A stretch of DNA of 14,670 bases from assembly GCA_023249165.1 (NCBI GenBank), contig JAHFDE010000040.1:1-14670 (forward strand), read 5' to 3'. A program made the position numbers and the translations under genes. This document shows positions 1-5,791 of the stretch, piece by piece (the first letter of the stretch is position 1; each line of letters opens with the position of its first letter). The DNA comes from Candidatus Methylomirabilota bacterium. Its GTDB lineage: Bacteria; Methylomirabilota; Methylomirabilia; Methylomirabilales; CSP1-5. The notes under the pieces were generated by a model. The model was not told where the DNA came from and ran no database searches. It saw nothing but the letters and a program-made list of their open reading frames with translations.

Positions 1-67
1 GCATGCCTCCACGAGCGCTACCGGACTTGGGAAGCCTCGATCCCTTAGACGCTCTCCGTCATGCTGG

Positions 68-99
68 GCAGAGGGCCGGAGCATCGTCCGGCCCTCTGC
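68..99 (-). terminator. Strong GC-rich hairpin after the small secreted-protein gene
   Basis: A perfect 13-bp inverted repeat (68-80 against 87-99) surrounds a 6-base loop (81-86). On the minus strand it begins 24 bases past the stop codon at 123, so it would fold in the 3' end of that transcript. No U-tract follows the stem. It may therefore stabilise the 3' end or terminate weakly rather than act as a classical Rho-independent terminator. I see no gene in bases 1-122. Confidence 0.5.
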
Positions 100-122
100 G
101 CCGAATGGGTTCACTGAGCTTG

Positions 123-431
123 TCAGCTACAAAGAGCAGGGGCGAATCCGGCTTTCTTGAGGGACTCGGGAACGCTCTTGCAGTAATCGCTCACCGTCTT
201 ATCCATCATCCTGCTCATGCCCCCAAGTCGGGTGCTGAGCTTCTGCAGCTCGGACTGGATGGCAGACAACTCCTTCTTCAGGGCCGTGAGGTCCTCCCCG
301 GTCGCCTTCATCATCGCCTTGTCGGCCTCCATCATCTCTGCCGCACTCGCAGGAGTGATGGAAAGCCCTGGGCCGCCGAGGGTCATGAAAAGCACGGCGA
401 GGAGTCCGATGGTAACCACTATACGCGTCAT
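123..431 (-). CDS. Small secreted coiled-coil protein with two C-terminal cysteines
   Basis: This encodes 102 residues of unrecognised function. Residues 1-30 form a Sec-type signal peptide: positively charged start, hydrophobic core at about 4-22, and an A-S-A-A stretch at 29-32 suited to signal peptidase I. The mature protein of about 71 residues is expected in the periplasm. Residues 45-78 are rich in K, E, L and Q with heptad-like spacing and should form an amphipathic helix or coiled coil. Cysteines 84 and 101 sit in the C-terminal tail and could pair in a disulfide. The ATG at 431 is preceded by a G-rich Shine-Dalgarno (AAAGGGGGG) about 7 bases upstream. A near-consensus promoter at 533-561 and a second one at 654-682 support real expression. 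It reads in the same direction as ccdA, which lies upstream on the same strand. The coding call is strong; no function is assigned. Confidence 0.8.
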   Translation of the reverse strand: MTRIVVTIGLLAVLFMTLGGPGLSITPASAAEMMEADKAMMKATGEDLTALKKELSAIQSELQKLSTRLGGMSRMMDKTVSDYCKSVPESLKKAGFAPALCS

Positions 432-493
432 GTCTTTACCCCCCTTTCATTATGGAAAACCACACCCACCCCACGAGGCCAGCGCTCATCCCC

Positions 494-527
494 CTCACGA
501 CAGGACGCCCGTAATCCTGGACGCGAG
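494..527 (-). promoter_or_regulatory. Hairpin at the 5' end of the small-protein mRNA leader
   Basis: On the minus strand a 6-bp outer stem with one G-U pair (522-527 with 494-499) and a 5-bp inner stem (515-519 with 501-505) enclose a 9-base loop. They are separated by a small internal loop. The predicted transcription start is near 526, so the hairpin would begin at the first bases of the transcript. Hairpins in this position commonly protect mRNA from 5'-end decay. That role is inferred. Confidence 0.4.
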
Positions 528-532
528 AGAGC

Positions 533-561
533 ATCATAAGGATGCAACCGGTCGTTGTCAA
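533..561 (-). promoter_or_regulatory. Near-consensus sigma70 promoter for the small secreted protein
   Basis: On the minus strand there is a perfect TTGACA (-35, 556-561), a 17-base spacer and TATGAT (-10, 533-538, five of six consensus bases). Transcription would start near 526 and leave a leader of about 95 bases before the ATG at 431. Confidence 0.75.
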
Positions 562-653
562 GACGTTTCACCGAGGCCCTCTCTTGACCGGGACGCCTCA
601 GCCTCGGCATCCCCGGAGACCCGAGCACCGGCGGGGTACAGAGCGCGATCGGG

Positions 654-682
654 ACTCTATTCGGGGCCCCCTTTTTTGTCAA
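654..682 (-). promoter_or_regulatory. Second leftward promoter, tandem to the first
   Basis: On the minus strand there is a perfect TTGACA (677-682), a 17-base spacer containing A5-G5-C4 runs, and TAGAGT (-10, 654-659, four of six consensus bases). It lies exactly 121 bases upstream of the first promoter and points the same way, toward the small secreted-protein gene. No gene lies between the two, so it is either a tandem promoter or the promoter of a short untranslated RNA. Confidence 0.5.
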
Positions 683-798
683 GTGCTTCATACCGGACGT
701 TCACGCAAGAGAAGCCCCCCGCCTTCCCATGTCTCCCTCCATCGACCCGACCAGCCCTGCCGTCTCTCCCACGTGCAGATTCCTGCCCTTGGCACCCT

Positions 799-824
799 CG
801 GTCTCTTAGACGCAGGAGAGACCG
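799..824. repeat. 8-bp inverted repeat (stem-loop)
   Basis: CGGTCTCT (799-806) and AGAGACCG (817-824) form a perfect 8-bp stem with a 10-base loop. Right beside it, 828-839 is the perfect 12-bp palindrome AGGATGCATCCT. Both lie downstream of the ccdA stop codon on its transcript. Neither is followed by a U-tract in either direction. They may be part of the ccdA 3' region or an operator. Confidence 0.35.
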
Positions 825-858
825 GAAAGGATGCATCCTATTGGGATAAACGCTGACC

Positions 859-877
859 GGGGGCAAAATGTTCCCCC
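859..877 (-). terminator. Possible weak terminator stem just after ccdA
   Basis: G5 (859-863) and C5 (873-877) can pair, with two further A-T pairs inside the loop. The stem sits 12 bases past the ccdA stop. No U-tract follows on the minus strand, so termination efficiency is doubtful. Confidence 0.3.
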
Positions 878-888
878 TTCTTCCAAGA

Positions 889-1635
889 TCAGAGGAGGCG
901 AAAGAGCCACTCGGGCGTGAACCGGAGGGCGAAGGCGGAGAGGAGGGTGAAATAGTCCGTGAGGAGCAGGAATCCTACCAGGATGAGAAAGACGCCGCTC
1001 ATTCGACTCACCCAGGGGAGGAAGCGTTTGAACCGGTTGAAGAATCGTAGGAACCGACTGAAGAGCAGGGCGCTGAGGAAGAAGGGGACGGCGAGCCCGG
1101 CCGAGTAGGCGGCCAGGAGGAGGATCCCTTGGCCCGCCGTCTGCGAGGTGCCCGCCATGAGCAGGATCGAACCCAGGATGGGGCCGACACAGGGGATCCA
1201 CCCGGCGGCAAAGGTGACCCCCACCAGGAAGGCCCCCAGGGTGCCGCCGGCGCGCCCCGTGAGCTCCACGTGCCTTTCGCGCATGAGGAAAGGGAGGGCG
1301 AGCCAGCCGGCGATGTGGAGGCCGAAGAGGACGACCAGCACCCCGCCCACCCGGCGAATCACGAGCTGATAATCGAACAGGAGCTGTCCCAGCGCCGTCG
1401 CCGAGGCCCCGAAGGCAATAAAGATGGCCGAGAAGCCGGTGATGAACGCCAGGGAACGCAAGAGGAGATGGCGCCGATGCGTGGTGTGCGACACCGGCCC
1501 CTGGATCTCGTCCAGCGACAGGCCCCCCACGAGGGCGAGGTAGGAGGGAATGAGGGGAAGGACACAGGGCGAAAGAAACGAGAGGAGGCCCGCCCCCGTG
1601 GCCACCAGGATCGATACCTGCGCCGCTCCCGCCAC
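889..1635 (-). CDS. ccdA: CcdA-type cytochrome c biogenesis / thiol-disulfide transmembrane protein
   Basis: This 248-residue integral inner-membrane protein belongs to the CcdA / DsbD-beta family. Members pass electrons from cytoplasmic thioredoxin to periplasmic thiol-redox partners used in cytochrome c maturation. Two family-defining cysteines are in place: C24 in the motif SPCVLPLIPSYL and C149 in GWIPCVGPILGS. About six hydrophobic segments lie at roughly 8-36, 60-88, 94-116, 131-160, 168-190 and 208-232. The length is typical of stand-alone CcdA, without the DsbD periplasmic domains. The start is a GTG preceded by GAGGA at 6 bases. A longer alternative frame over the same DNA (806-1750) is Arg/Pro/Gly-rich and lacks these motifs. 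A TTGCCA-17-TAGTAT promoter lies 72 bases upstream. No c-type cytochrome maturation gene is adjacent, so its partner must be elsewhere. The family call is very secure; the exact partner is unknown. Confidence 0.93.
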   Translation of the reverse strand: MAGAAQVSILVATGAGLLSFLSPCVLPLIPSYLALVGGLSLDEIQGPVSHTTHRRHLLLRSLAFITGFSAIFIAFGASATALGQLLFDYQLVIRRVGGVLVVLFGLHIAGWLALPFLMRERHVELTGRAGGTLGAFLVGVTFAAGWIPCVGPILGSILLMAGTSQTAGQGILLLAAYSAGLAVPFFLSALLFSRFLRFFNRFKRFLPWVSRMSGVFLILVGFLLLTDYFTLLSAFALRFTPEWLFRLL

Positions 1636-1706
1636 CGTCTATCCTCGCCCCGCGCTGTCCCGGCCCCGTTCCTCTTGCTTTTTCCTCTCCCCGATCATCA
1701 TGCTCA

Positions 1707-1735
1707 ATACTAACGGTCCGCGCAGGCTTTGGCAA
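1707..1735 (-). promoter_or_regulatory. Promoter of ccdA
   Basis: On the minus strand TTGCCA (1730-1735), a 17-base spacer and TAGTAT (1707-1712) match sigma70 elements at five of six and four of six positions. The predicted start is near 1700, giving a leader of about 65 bases before the GTG at 1635. It is divergent from the rightward promoter at 1833-1861. Confidence 0.5.
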
Positions 1736-1832
1736 CCCCGGACGCCGCACTGGAAATTCTCCGCATCCCTCCGTCCCTGGCGGCGTCTAACTGACAGGTG
1801 GCCGTCCCAGCTCCCTCTGTCGGAAATAGCTC

Positions 1833-1861
1833 TTGACAATGCTGCTGCCGGTTACTATAGA
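1833..1861 (+). promoter_or_regulatory. Promoter of the rightward methyltransferase-glycosyltransferase operon
   Basis: A perfect TTGACA (1833-1838), a 17-base spacer and TATAGA (1856-1861) form a strong sigma70-like promoter. Transcription would begin near 1868. It is the only strong rightward promoter I can see before tkt, so it may serve much of the downstream block. Confidence 0.7.
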
Positions 1862-1937
1862 CGGGATACCCTTTCGTCTTTGCTCCCAGCGGATGACCTG
1901 TGCGTTACACTCAATAATAATGTTCACGCCATCAGTC

Positions 1938-2729
1938 ATGACTTTCGGAAAAGGTGCCGCCACCTACAAGGCGTACCTCGAAAGCCCCCACGGGCGCCTC
2001 CGCCTCGACATCATCTGGCATCAACTCCGGATCTTTATGGTCAAGGCGTGGGGGGCAGAGCCGCCCCGACTTGATGTTCTCGACGTCGGCTGCGGGACCG
2101 GAGAAGTAGCCCTCCGCCTTGCCGCGTCCGGCCACGCCGTCACGCTCCTCGATCCGGTCGAGGAAATGCACCAGCTCGCCCGGGAGAATGCACAGGCCCT
2201 CACGCCCCCGCCGGCGATTCCACCCCGCCTCATCGCCGGGACGCTCGAAGAGACGACCACCCTCCTCCCACATGAGACTTTCGACCTCGTCCTGTGCCAT
2301 ACGCTGCTCGAGTATCTCCCGGCCCCGTTCAGTGCGCTGCCCCTCCTCAGCACCCTCCTGAGGCCAGGGGGATGTCTCTCCCTGGTCGCGCTGAACCGGT
2401 GGCAGGAGCCGCTGCGCCTCGCCATCCGGGACGGCAAACTCGATGAGGCGCGGAAGGCCCTCGTGAACCCGGGGACCGCGGATTCCCTCTTTGGTCTCCC
2501 GCGGACGGCGATGACCTTCGAAGCACTCCGGAGCGAGCTGGAGGCCGCGGGAATCCAGGCCGTCGGACGCGCGGGCATCTTCGTCGTTGCCGACTATCTC
2601 GAGCCCCGGGATCTGGAGGACCCCTCACATTTCAACGCTCTCCTCCGGCTGGAGGTGGAGGCCGGCGCGGGCGCGCCCTTCATGGACATTGCCCGCTACC
2701 TCCATTTGTGGGGGAGGCGGACAGGATAG
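1938..2729 (+). CDS. CmoM/SmtA-like SAM-dependent methyltransferase
   Basis: This is a 263-residue class I SAM-dependent methyltransferase. Motif I is DVGCGTGE at residues 49-56. An acidic residue at D72 (LLDP) should bind the SAM ribose, and LRPGG marks the later conserved strand. The N-terminal HGRLR..IIW region and the C-terminal part (DYL, then NALLRLE, then ARYLHLWGRR) resemble E. coli CmoM as I recall its sequence. CmoM methylates carboxymethoxyuridine in the tRNA wobble position. No CmoA or CmoB is nearby, so the true substrate could differ. The start is uncertain: ATG 1938 is chosen by alignment, but in-frame ATGs at 1920 and 1893 are possible and none has a clear Shine-Dalgarno. An upstream in-frame TTG at 1833 is the -35 box and cannot be the start. 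The next gene follows after 16 bases, suggesting an operon. Confidence 0.8.
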   Translation: MTFGKGAATYKAYLESPHGRLRLDIIWHQLRIFMVKAWGAEPPRLDVLDVGCGTGEVALRLAASGHAVTLLDPVEEMHQLARENAQALTPPPAIPPRLIAGTLEETTTLLPHETFDLVLCHTLLEYLPAPFSALPLLSTLLRPGGCLSLVALNRWQEPLRLAIRDGKLDEARKALVNPGTADSLFGLPRTAMTFEALRSELEAAGIQAVGRAGIFVVADYLEPRDLEDPSHFNALLRLEVEAGAGAPFMDIARYLHLWGRRTG

Positions 2730-2745
2730 CCAGGAGAACCAGCCC

Positions 2746-3426
2746 GTGCGCATCGCCGTGGTGATCCCGGCGCTCGACGAAGAGGCGGCCATCGGGGTGG
2801 TCGTGGGGGAGGTGTCGCGGGACCTCGTGGGGGAGATCATCGTCGTGGATAACGGCAGCACCGATCGGACGGCGGAGGTGGCCCGGGCCGGCGGCGCGAC
2901 CGTGATCCGCGAGCCGATCCGGGGCTACGGCGCGGCCTGTCTGGCCGGAGCGCTGGCGGCTCAGGACGCCGACATCCTGGTGTTCCTCGACGGCGACCGA
3001 AGCGACGACCCGCGTGAGATGCCGGTCGTCCTCCGGCCGATCGTGGACGGCCGCGCCGATCTGGTGGTCGGATCACGGGTGGACGGCCGGACCGAAGAGG
3101 GGGCGCTCACGTCGCACCAGCGCTTCGGCAACCGGCTCGTCACCTGGATGCTTCGGCTGCTCTACGGCCTTGCCTTGACGGACATCGGGCCCTTCCGCGC
3201 CATCCGGGCGCCGGTCCTGCGGGATCTCGGGATGGAGCACCAGACCTACGGATGGCCGGTGGAGATGATCGTCAAGGCGGCCAAGAAAGGCTATCGAGTC
3301 GTCAATGTCCCGGTGAGCTGTCGCAAGAGGATCGGGCGGTCAAAGGTGGCAGGGACGATGAAGGGAAGCCTGCTGGCCGGGTATCATCTGCTCTCTACCA
3401 CCGTGCGGTATGCCTGGAGAAGGTAG
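2746..3426 (+). CDS. GT2 glycosyltransferase, polyprenyl/dolichyl-phosphate sugar synthase type
   Basis: This 226-residue GT-A enzyme of family GT2 resembles polyprenyl-phosphate mannose or glucose synthases, which move a sugar from a nucleotide donor to a membrane lipid phosphate. It opens with a Rossmann-type strand (AVVIPALDEE) and has VVDNGSTD at 33-40 and the metal-binding DGD at 82-84. It also has DIGPFRAIR in the acceptor region and the C-terminal GRSKVAGT signature (197-204) typical of this branch. No transmembrane anchor is evident, as in the short soluble members. The GTG start at 2746 is set by AGGAGA 8 bases upstream and by conservation of the first strand; frame extensions upstream overlap the methyltransferase. 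The product would suit as donor for the GT87-type enzyme at 6336. Sugar and lipid specificity cannot be read from sequence. Confidence 0.87.
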   Translation: MRIAVVIPALDEEAAIGVVVGEVSRDLVGEIIVVDNGSTDRTAEVARAGGATVIREPIRGYGAACLAGALAAQDADILVFLDGDRSDDPREMPVVLRPIVDGRADLVVGSRVDGRTEEGALTSHQRFGNRLVTWMLRLLYGLALTDIGPFRAIRAPVLRDLGMEHQTYGWPVEMIVKAAKKGYRVVNVPVSCRKRIGRSKVAGTMKGSLLAGYHLLSTTVRYAWRR

Positions 3427-3429
3427 GTG

Positions 3430-4422
3430 ATGGGCTTTTCCGTCGGCATCGGCCTCACCAACGAATGCAATCTGCGCTGTCCCCATTGCTACCGGCCAGA
3501 CATGGTGATCGACCGTCTCACGCTGCAGGATGTGCGGCGGGTCTGCGACAGCATCCCGGTGAAGTCCATGAACCTCGGCGTGGGAGAAAACGGCCTCCAC
3601 CCCCAGTATCACGCCATTCTGGAGTACCTCTGGGGCCGCGGGATCACAACCACGGTCACCTCCAATGGCCTGAGCATTGAGGCCCTCACGGACGAGGGGG
3701 TCAAGCGCTTCCACAGCGTGGAGTTCTCGCTGGACTTCCCCACGGAGCAGGAGCATGACGCCTTCCGGGGACGCGGCAACTGGCGGGCGGTCATGGGGTC
3801 CATCGAACGGTGTGCCGACCTCGGCCAGCCGGTCACGGTGACCGCAGTGATGATGAGCATCAACTACAGCCGATTGGGGGAGCTCGCCGTGGTCGCCGCC
3901 TCGGTCGGTGCCAACCTCCGCGTCAACATCTATCAGCCCGCGAAGACCGACCGGTTCACCTTGATGTACGCTCAGTTCTGGGACGGGTTCAAGGGTCTGC
4001 TGGGCTCTGCGCGCCTCGTGACCACCACCGAGCCGGTCCTGGCCGCGGTGCTGGGCCTTGAGGGGTTCGCCGGTCCGGGGTGTGGCCGCTCCACGGTCCG
4101 CGTGGCCCCGGACGGACGCATCCTCCCCTGTACGTACTGGCCCAAGAGTCGCCTGACGCTCGCCGATCTCGCAACCCTCAAGGACCAGATCGTCCAGGCC
4201 CCGGAGTTTTGCGAGGCGAGGCAGGTGCCGCGGGTGTGCGACGGGTGTCCCTGTCGAGGCGGCTGTGCGGGGAGGCGGGCGCTCGTCGGCGATCTCCGGG
4301 CCCCCGACCCGTACTGCGCCTTTGCGCGGGGGGATCGCATCGTTATTGACTGGGAGCGGGCGACGCGACAGGATCTGCCGAAGGTCGGCAGCGCCTGCAC
4401 GACCGTCGTCTCGGCGCGCTAA
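3430..4422 (+). CDS. Radical SAM/SPASM domain protein
   Basis: This 330-residue radical SAM enzyme has the cluster motif CNLRCPHC, giving the [4Fe-4S]-binding cysteines 13, 17 and 20. A GVGEN stretch (about 50-54) sits where GGEP normally lies. The C-terminus has SPASM architecture: C218, then G229-x4-C234, then C270-x2-C273-x5-C279, and a final C296. The canonical cysteine four residues after C279 is replaced by Arg; C275 or C261 might substitute. SPASM proteins often modify peptides or proteins, but others act on small molecules or sugars, so no substrate is assigned. ATG 3430 directly follows an in-frame GTG at 3427. GGAGA at 3416-3420 fits ATG 3430 with a 9-base gap. The gene begins 3 bases after the GT2 stop, so the two are almost certainly co-transcribed. 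No precursor-peptide gene is apparent nearby. Confidence 0.88.
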   Translation: MGFSVGIGLTNECNLRCPHCYRPDMVIDRLTLQDVRRVCDSIPVKSMNLGVGENGLHPQYHAILEYLWGRGITTTVTSNGLSIEALTDEGVKRFHSVEFSLDFPTEQEHDAFRGRGNWRAVMGSIERCADLGQPVTVTAVMMSINYSRLGELAVVAASVGANLRVNIYQPAKTDRFTLMYAQFWDGFKGLLGSARLVTTTEPVLAAVLGLEGFAGPGCGRSTVRVAPDGRILPCTYWPKSRLTLADLATLKDQIVQAPEFCEARQVPRVCDGCPCRGGCAGRRALVGDLRAPDPYCAFARGDRIVIDWERATRQDLPKVGSACTTVVSAR

Positions 4423-4433
4423 GGCACGCAGGG

Positions 4434-4573
4434 TGGTTGGTGAATGGTGATTAGTGAATGGTGACCGCAGACTGGAGACCGGAGACCCAACACCTAAAAC
4501 CTTGCTTCATTGCTGACTGCTGACCCCTGATTGCTGACGGCCGCTCTTGCTGTCATCGGTCATCGGTCATCAG
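4434..4573 (+). repeat. Degenerate heptanucleotide repeat array (20 in-phase units)
   Basis: Reading in steps of seven from 4434 gives blocks of like units in unbroken phase. The sequence starts with TGGTTGG, TGAATGG, TGATTAG and TGAATGG. It then passes to AGACTGG and AGACCGG, to TGCTGAC twice, CCCTGAT and TGCTGAC (4511-4538), and finally to TCATCGG twice and TCATCAG (4553-4573). The 7-base register holds across all 140 bases even where unit sequence changes. It fills the gap between the two radical SAM genes and ends close to the second gene's ribosome binding site. It resembles the short heptanucleotide repeat class known from cyanobacterial intergenic DNA (STRR). It is AT-richer than the flanking genes and probably untranslated. 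Confidence 0.75.
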
Positions 4574-4590
4574 AGCAGAGGACTCGGGTG

Positions 4591-5634
4591 GTGGATACCA
4601 ACGAAAAACGGATCGTGAGCGATGAGATGAGCGAGATGAAGCGCCCGGCCATCGTGCCGACGCTGCCCCGGACGCTCTATCTCGAGACGACCAATCGCTG
4701 CGACTCGAAATGCCAGACGTGCGTCCGGACCTTCCTGACGCTCGAGCCTCCCAAGGACCTCACCCTGGCGGAGCTCAAAGGGATCGTGGACCAGTTCCCC
4801 GTCCTCGAGCGCGTCGTCCTGCACGGCGTCGGGGAGCCGCTGTTGAACCGGGAGCTGTTCGCCATGGTCGCGTACGTGAAGGCCAGGGGCGCGACGGTCC
4901 TCTTCAATTCCGACGCCATCGCGCTCACGCCGACGCGGGCCCGCCAGCTCATCGAGAGCCGCCTGGATGAATTCCGGGTCTCGATGGACGCCGCGTCCCG
5001 GGAGATGTACGCGCGGATCCGGGGCGTTGATCAGTTCGACCGGGTCCTCGAGAACGTGCGGCAGTTGCTCCAGCTCCAGCGCGAACTCAACGAGCGGACA
5101 CCGCGGGTGTCCCTGTGGTTTACCGCCATGAAGGCAAACCTCGACGAGCTGCCGGCCTTCGTGCGGCTCGCTGCGAATCTCGGGGTGCCTGAGGTGTACG
5201 TGCAGCGGCTCGTCTACAACGGTCAGGGGCTCGCGGTGGCTGAGCAGTCGCTCCACCGGGCGCTCCATGAGCGGGAGCAGCGCCTGGTCGAGGAGGCCAC
5301 GACGCTCGCCAGGGCCTTCAATATCGGCTTCAAGGCCTCGGGCCTCACGACCCCCCTCGAGAGCCTCAAGGGGACGGCGCTTGAGCAGCGACCCTGGTCC
5401 GGGTGCCAGCGCCCATGGACCCTGAGCTACGTCACGGCCAACGGCAATGTCCTCCCCTGCTGCATCTCGCCCTGGTCGGCGAAGGACTACCGGGGTGCGA
5501 TGCTCGGCAACGCCTTCACCGAGGACTTTGCCAGCCTCTGGAACGGAGAGCGGTACCGGCAATTTCGAGAAGCGTTCGAGAGCGACTGCCCTCCCGATCC
5601 CTGCCGCGGGTGCGGATTGTTGTGGAGCATTTAG
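4591..5634 (+). CDS. Second radical SAM protein with short SPASM-like C-terminus
   Basis: This radical SAM enzyme has 347 residues from the GTG at 4591. The motif CDSKCQTC supplies cluster cysteines 37, 41 and 44. HGVGEPLLN is the GGEP-type SAM-binding loop, and FRVSMDA is a typical later strand. The C-terminus has C272, the pair C290-C291 after a GNVLP turn, C333, and C338-x2-C341, then ends six residues later. It therefore looks like a shortened SPASM or Twitch domain that could bind one auxiliary cluster. Start choice: GTG 4591 (or GTG 4588) follows AGAGGA at 4577-4582. ATG 4627 and ATG 4636 are alternatives with weaker ribosome binding sites but would also keep the whole domain. It is distinct in sequence from the radical SAM gene before it, so it is not a simple duplicate. 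The substrate is unknown. Confidence 0.85.
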   Translation: MDTNEKRIVSDEMSEMKRPAIVPTLPRTLYLETTNRCDSKCQTCVRTFLTLEPPKDLTLAELKGIVDQFPVLERVVLHGVGEPLLNRELFAMVAYVKARGATVLFNSDAIALTPTRARQLIESRLDEFRVSMDAASREMYARIRGVDQFDRVLENVRQLLQLQRELNERTPRVSLWFTAMKANLDELPAFVRLAANLGVPEVYVQRLVYNGQGLAVAEQSLHRALHEREQRLVEEATTLARAFNIGFKASGLTTPLESLKGTALEQRPWSGCQRPWTLSYVTANGNVLPCCISPWSAKDYRGAMLGNAFTEDFASLWNGERYRQFREAFESDCPPDPCRGCGLLWSI

Positions 5635-5646
5635 CAGATCAAGGGC

Positions 5647-5749
5647 TTCGGCCGTGAGACTTCGGCGAGCGGTTCGGCCGAGCAGTTCGGCCCTGAGCTC
5701 ACTGCCGAAGGGCTCACCGTCGAGGCCTCAGTCGAGCCGCTCTGCCGAA
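5647..5749. repeat. Intergenic cluster of TTCGGC and inverted GCCGAA/GTCGAG motifs
   Basis: Four TTCGGC copies start at 5647, 5661, 5673 and 5686, spaced 12-14 bases. They are followed by GCCGAA at 5704, GTCGAG at 5719, GTCGAG at 5731 and GCCGAA at 5744, spaced 12-15 bases. The two halves are approximate reverse complements and can form alternative stems, for example GAGCGG (5668-5673) with CCGCTC (5737-5742). It fills the gap between the second radical SAM gene and the DoxX-like gene. It looks like a dispersed palindromic repeat (REP/MITE-like) or an mRNA-stabilising structure; no coding frame is evident. Confidence 0.6.
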
Positions 5750-5791
5750 CGGATTCCGGGTTACATAGATAAAGGGATAAAGGAGAAGGCC

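Larger units (their letters stand above)
432..888. other. 457-bp stretch without a convincing gene
   Basis: This stretch separates the small secreted-protein gene from ccdA. Readable frames here, including an 87-residue one on the minus strand at 428-691, are low in hydrophobic residues, rich in Arg and Pro, and match no family I know. The 87-residue frame starts inside the promoter region and has no Shine-Dalgarno. The stretch holds two leftward sigma70-type promoters, a hairpin at the start of the predicted leader, and, nearer ccdA, two stem-loops and a 12-bp perfect palindrome (828-839). A short untranslated RNA from the upstream promoter is possible but cannot be shown from sequence alone. 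Confidence 0.6.

Noticed and set aside
3..539. 178-codon plus-strand frame at the window start
   Set aside because: It is antisense to the secreted small-protein gene, which has a signal peptide, ribosome binding site and promoter; this frame has none.
806..1750. 314-codon minus-strand frame covering ccdA
   Set aside because: It is a shifted frame of ccdA, rich in Gly, Pro and Arg, and passes through the ccdA promoter; the ccdA frame has the conserved cysteines and membrane helices.
1833..1937. Upstream in-frame extension of the methyltransferase from a TTG
   Set aside because: The TTG is the first triplet of the TTGACA -35 box, so it lies before the transcription start.
4458..4523. A 21-residue frame with two cysteines between the radical SAM genes, considered as a RiPP precursor
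   Set aside because: It lies wholly within the heptanucleotide array, its sequence follows from the repeat, and it has no convincing ribosome binding site.
4570..5562. 330-codon open frame on the minus strand
   Set aside because: It is antisense to the second radical SAM gene, with composition typical of GC-rich shadow frames and no recognisable domain.
4434..5749. CRISPR array
   Set aside because: Repeats are 6-7 bases with no unique spacers of regular length, and no cas genes are present.
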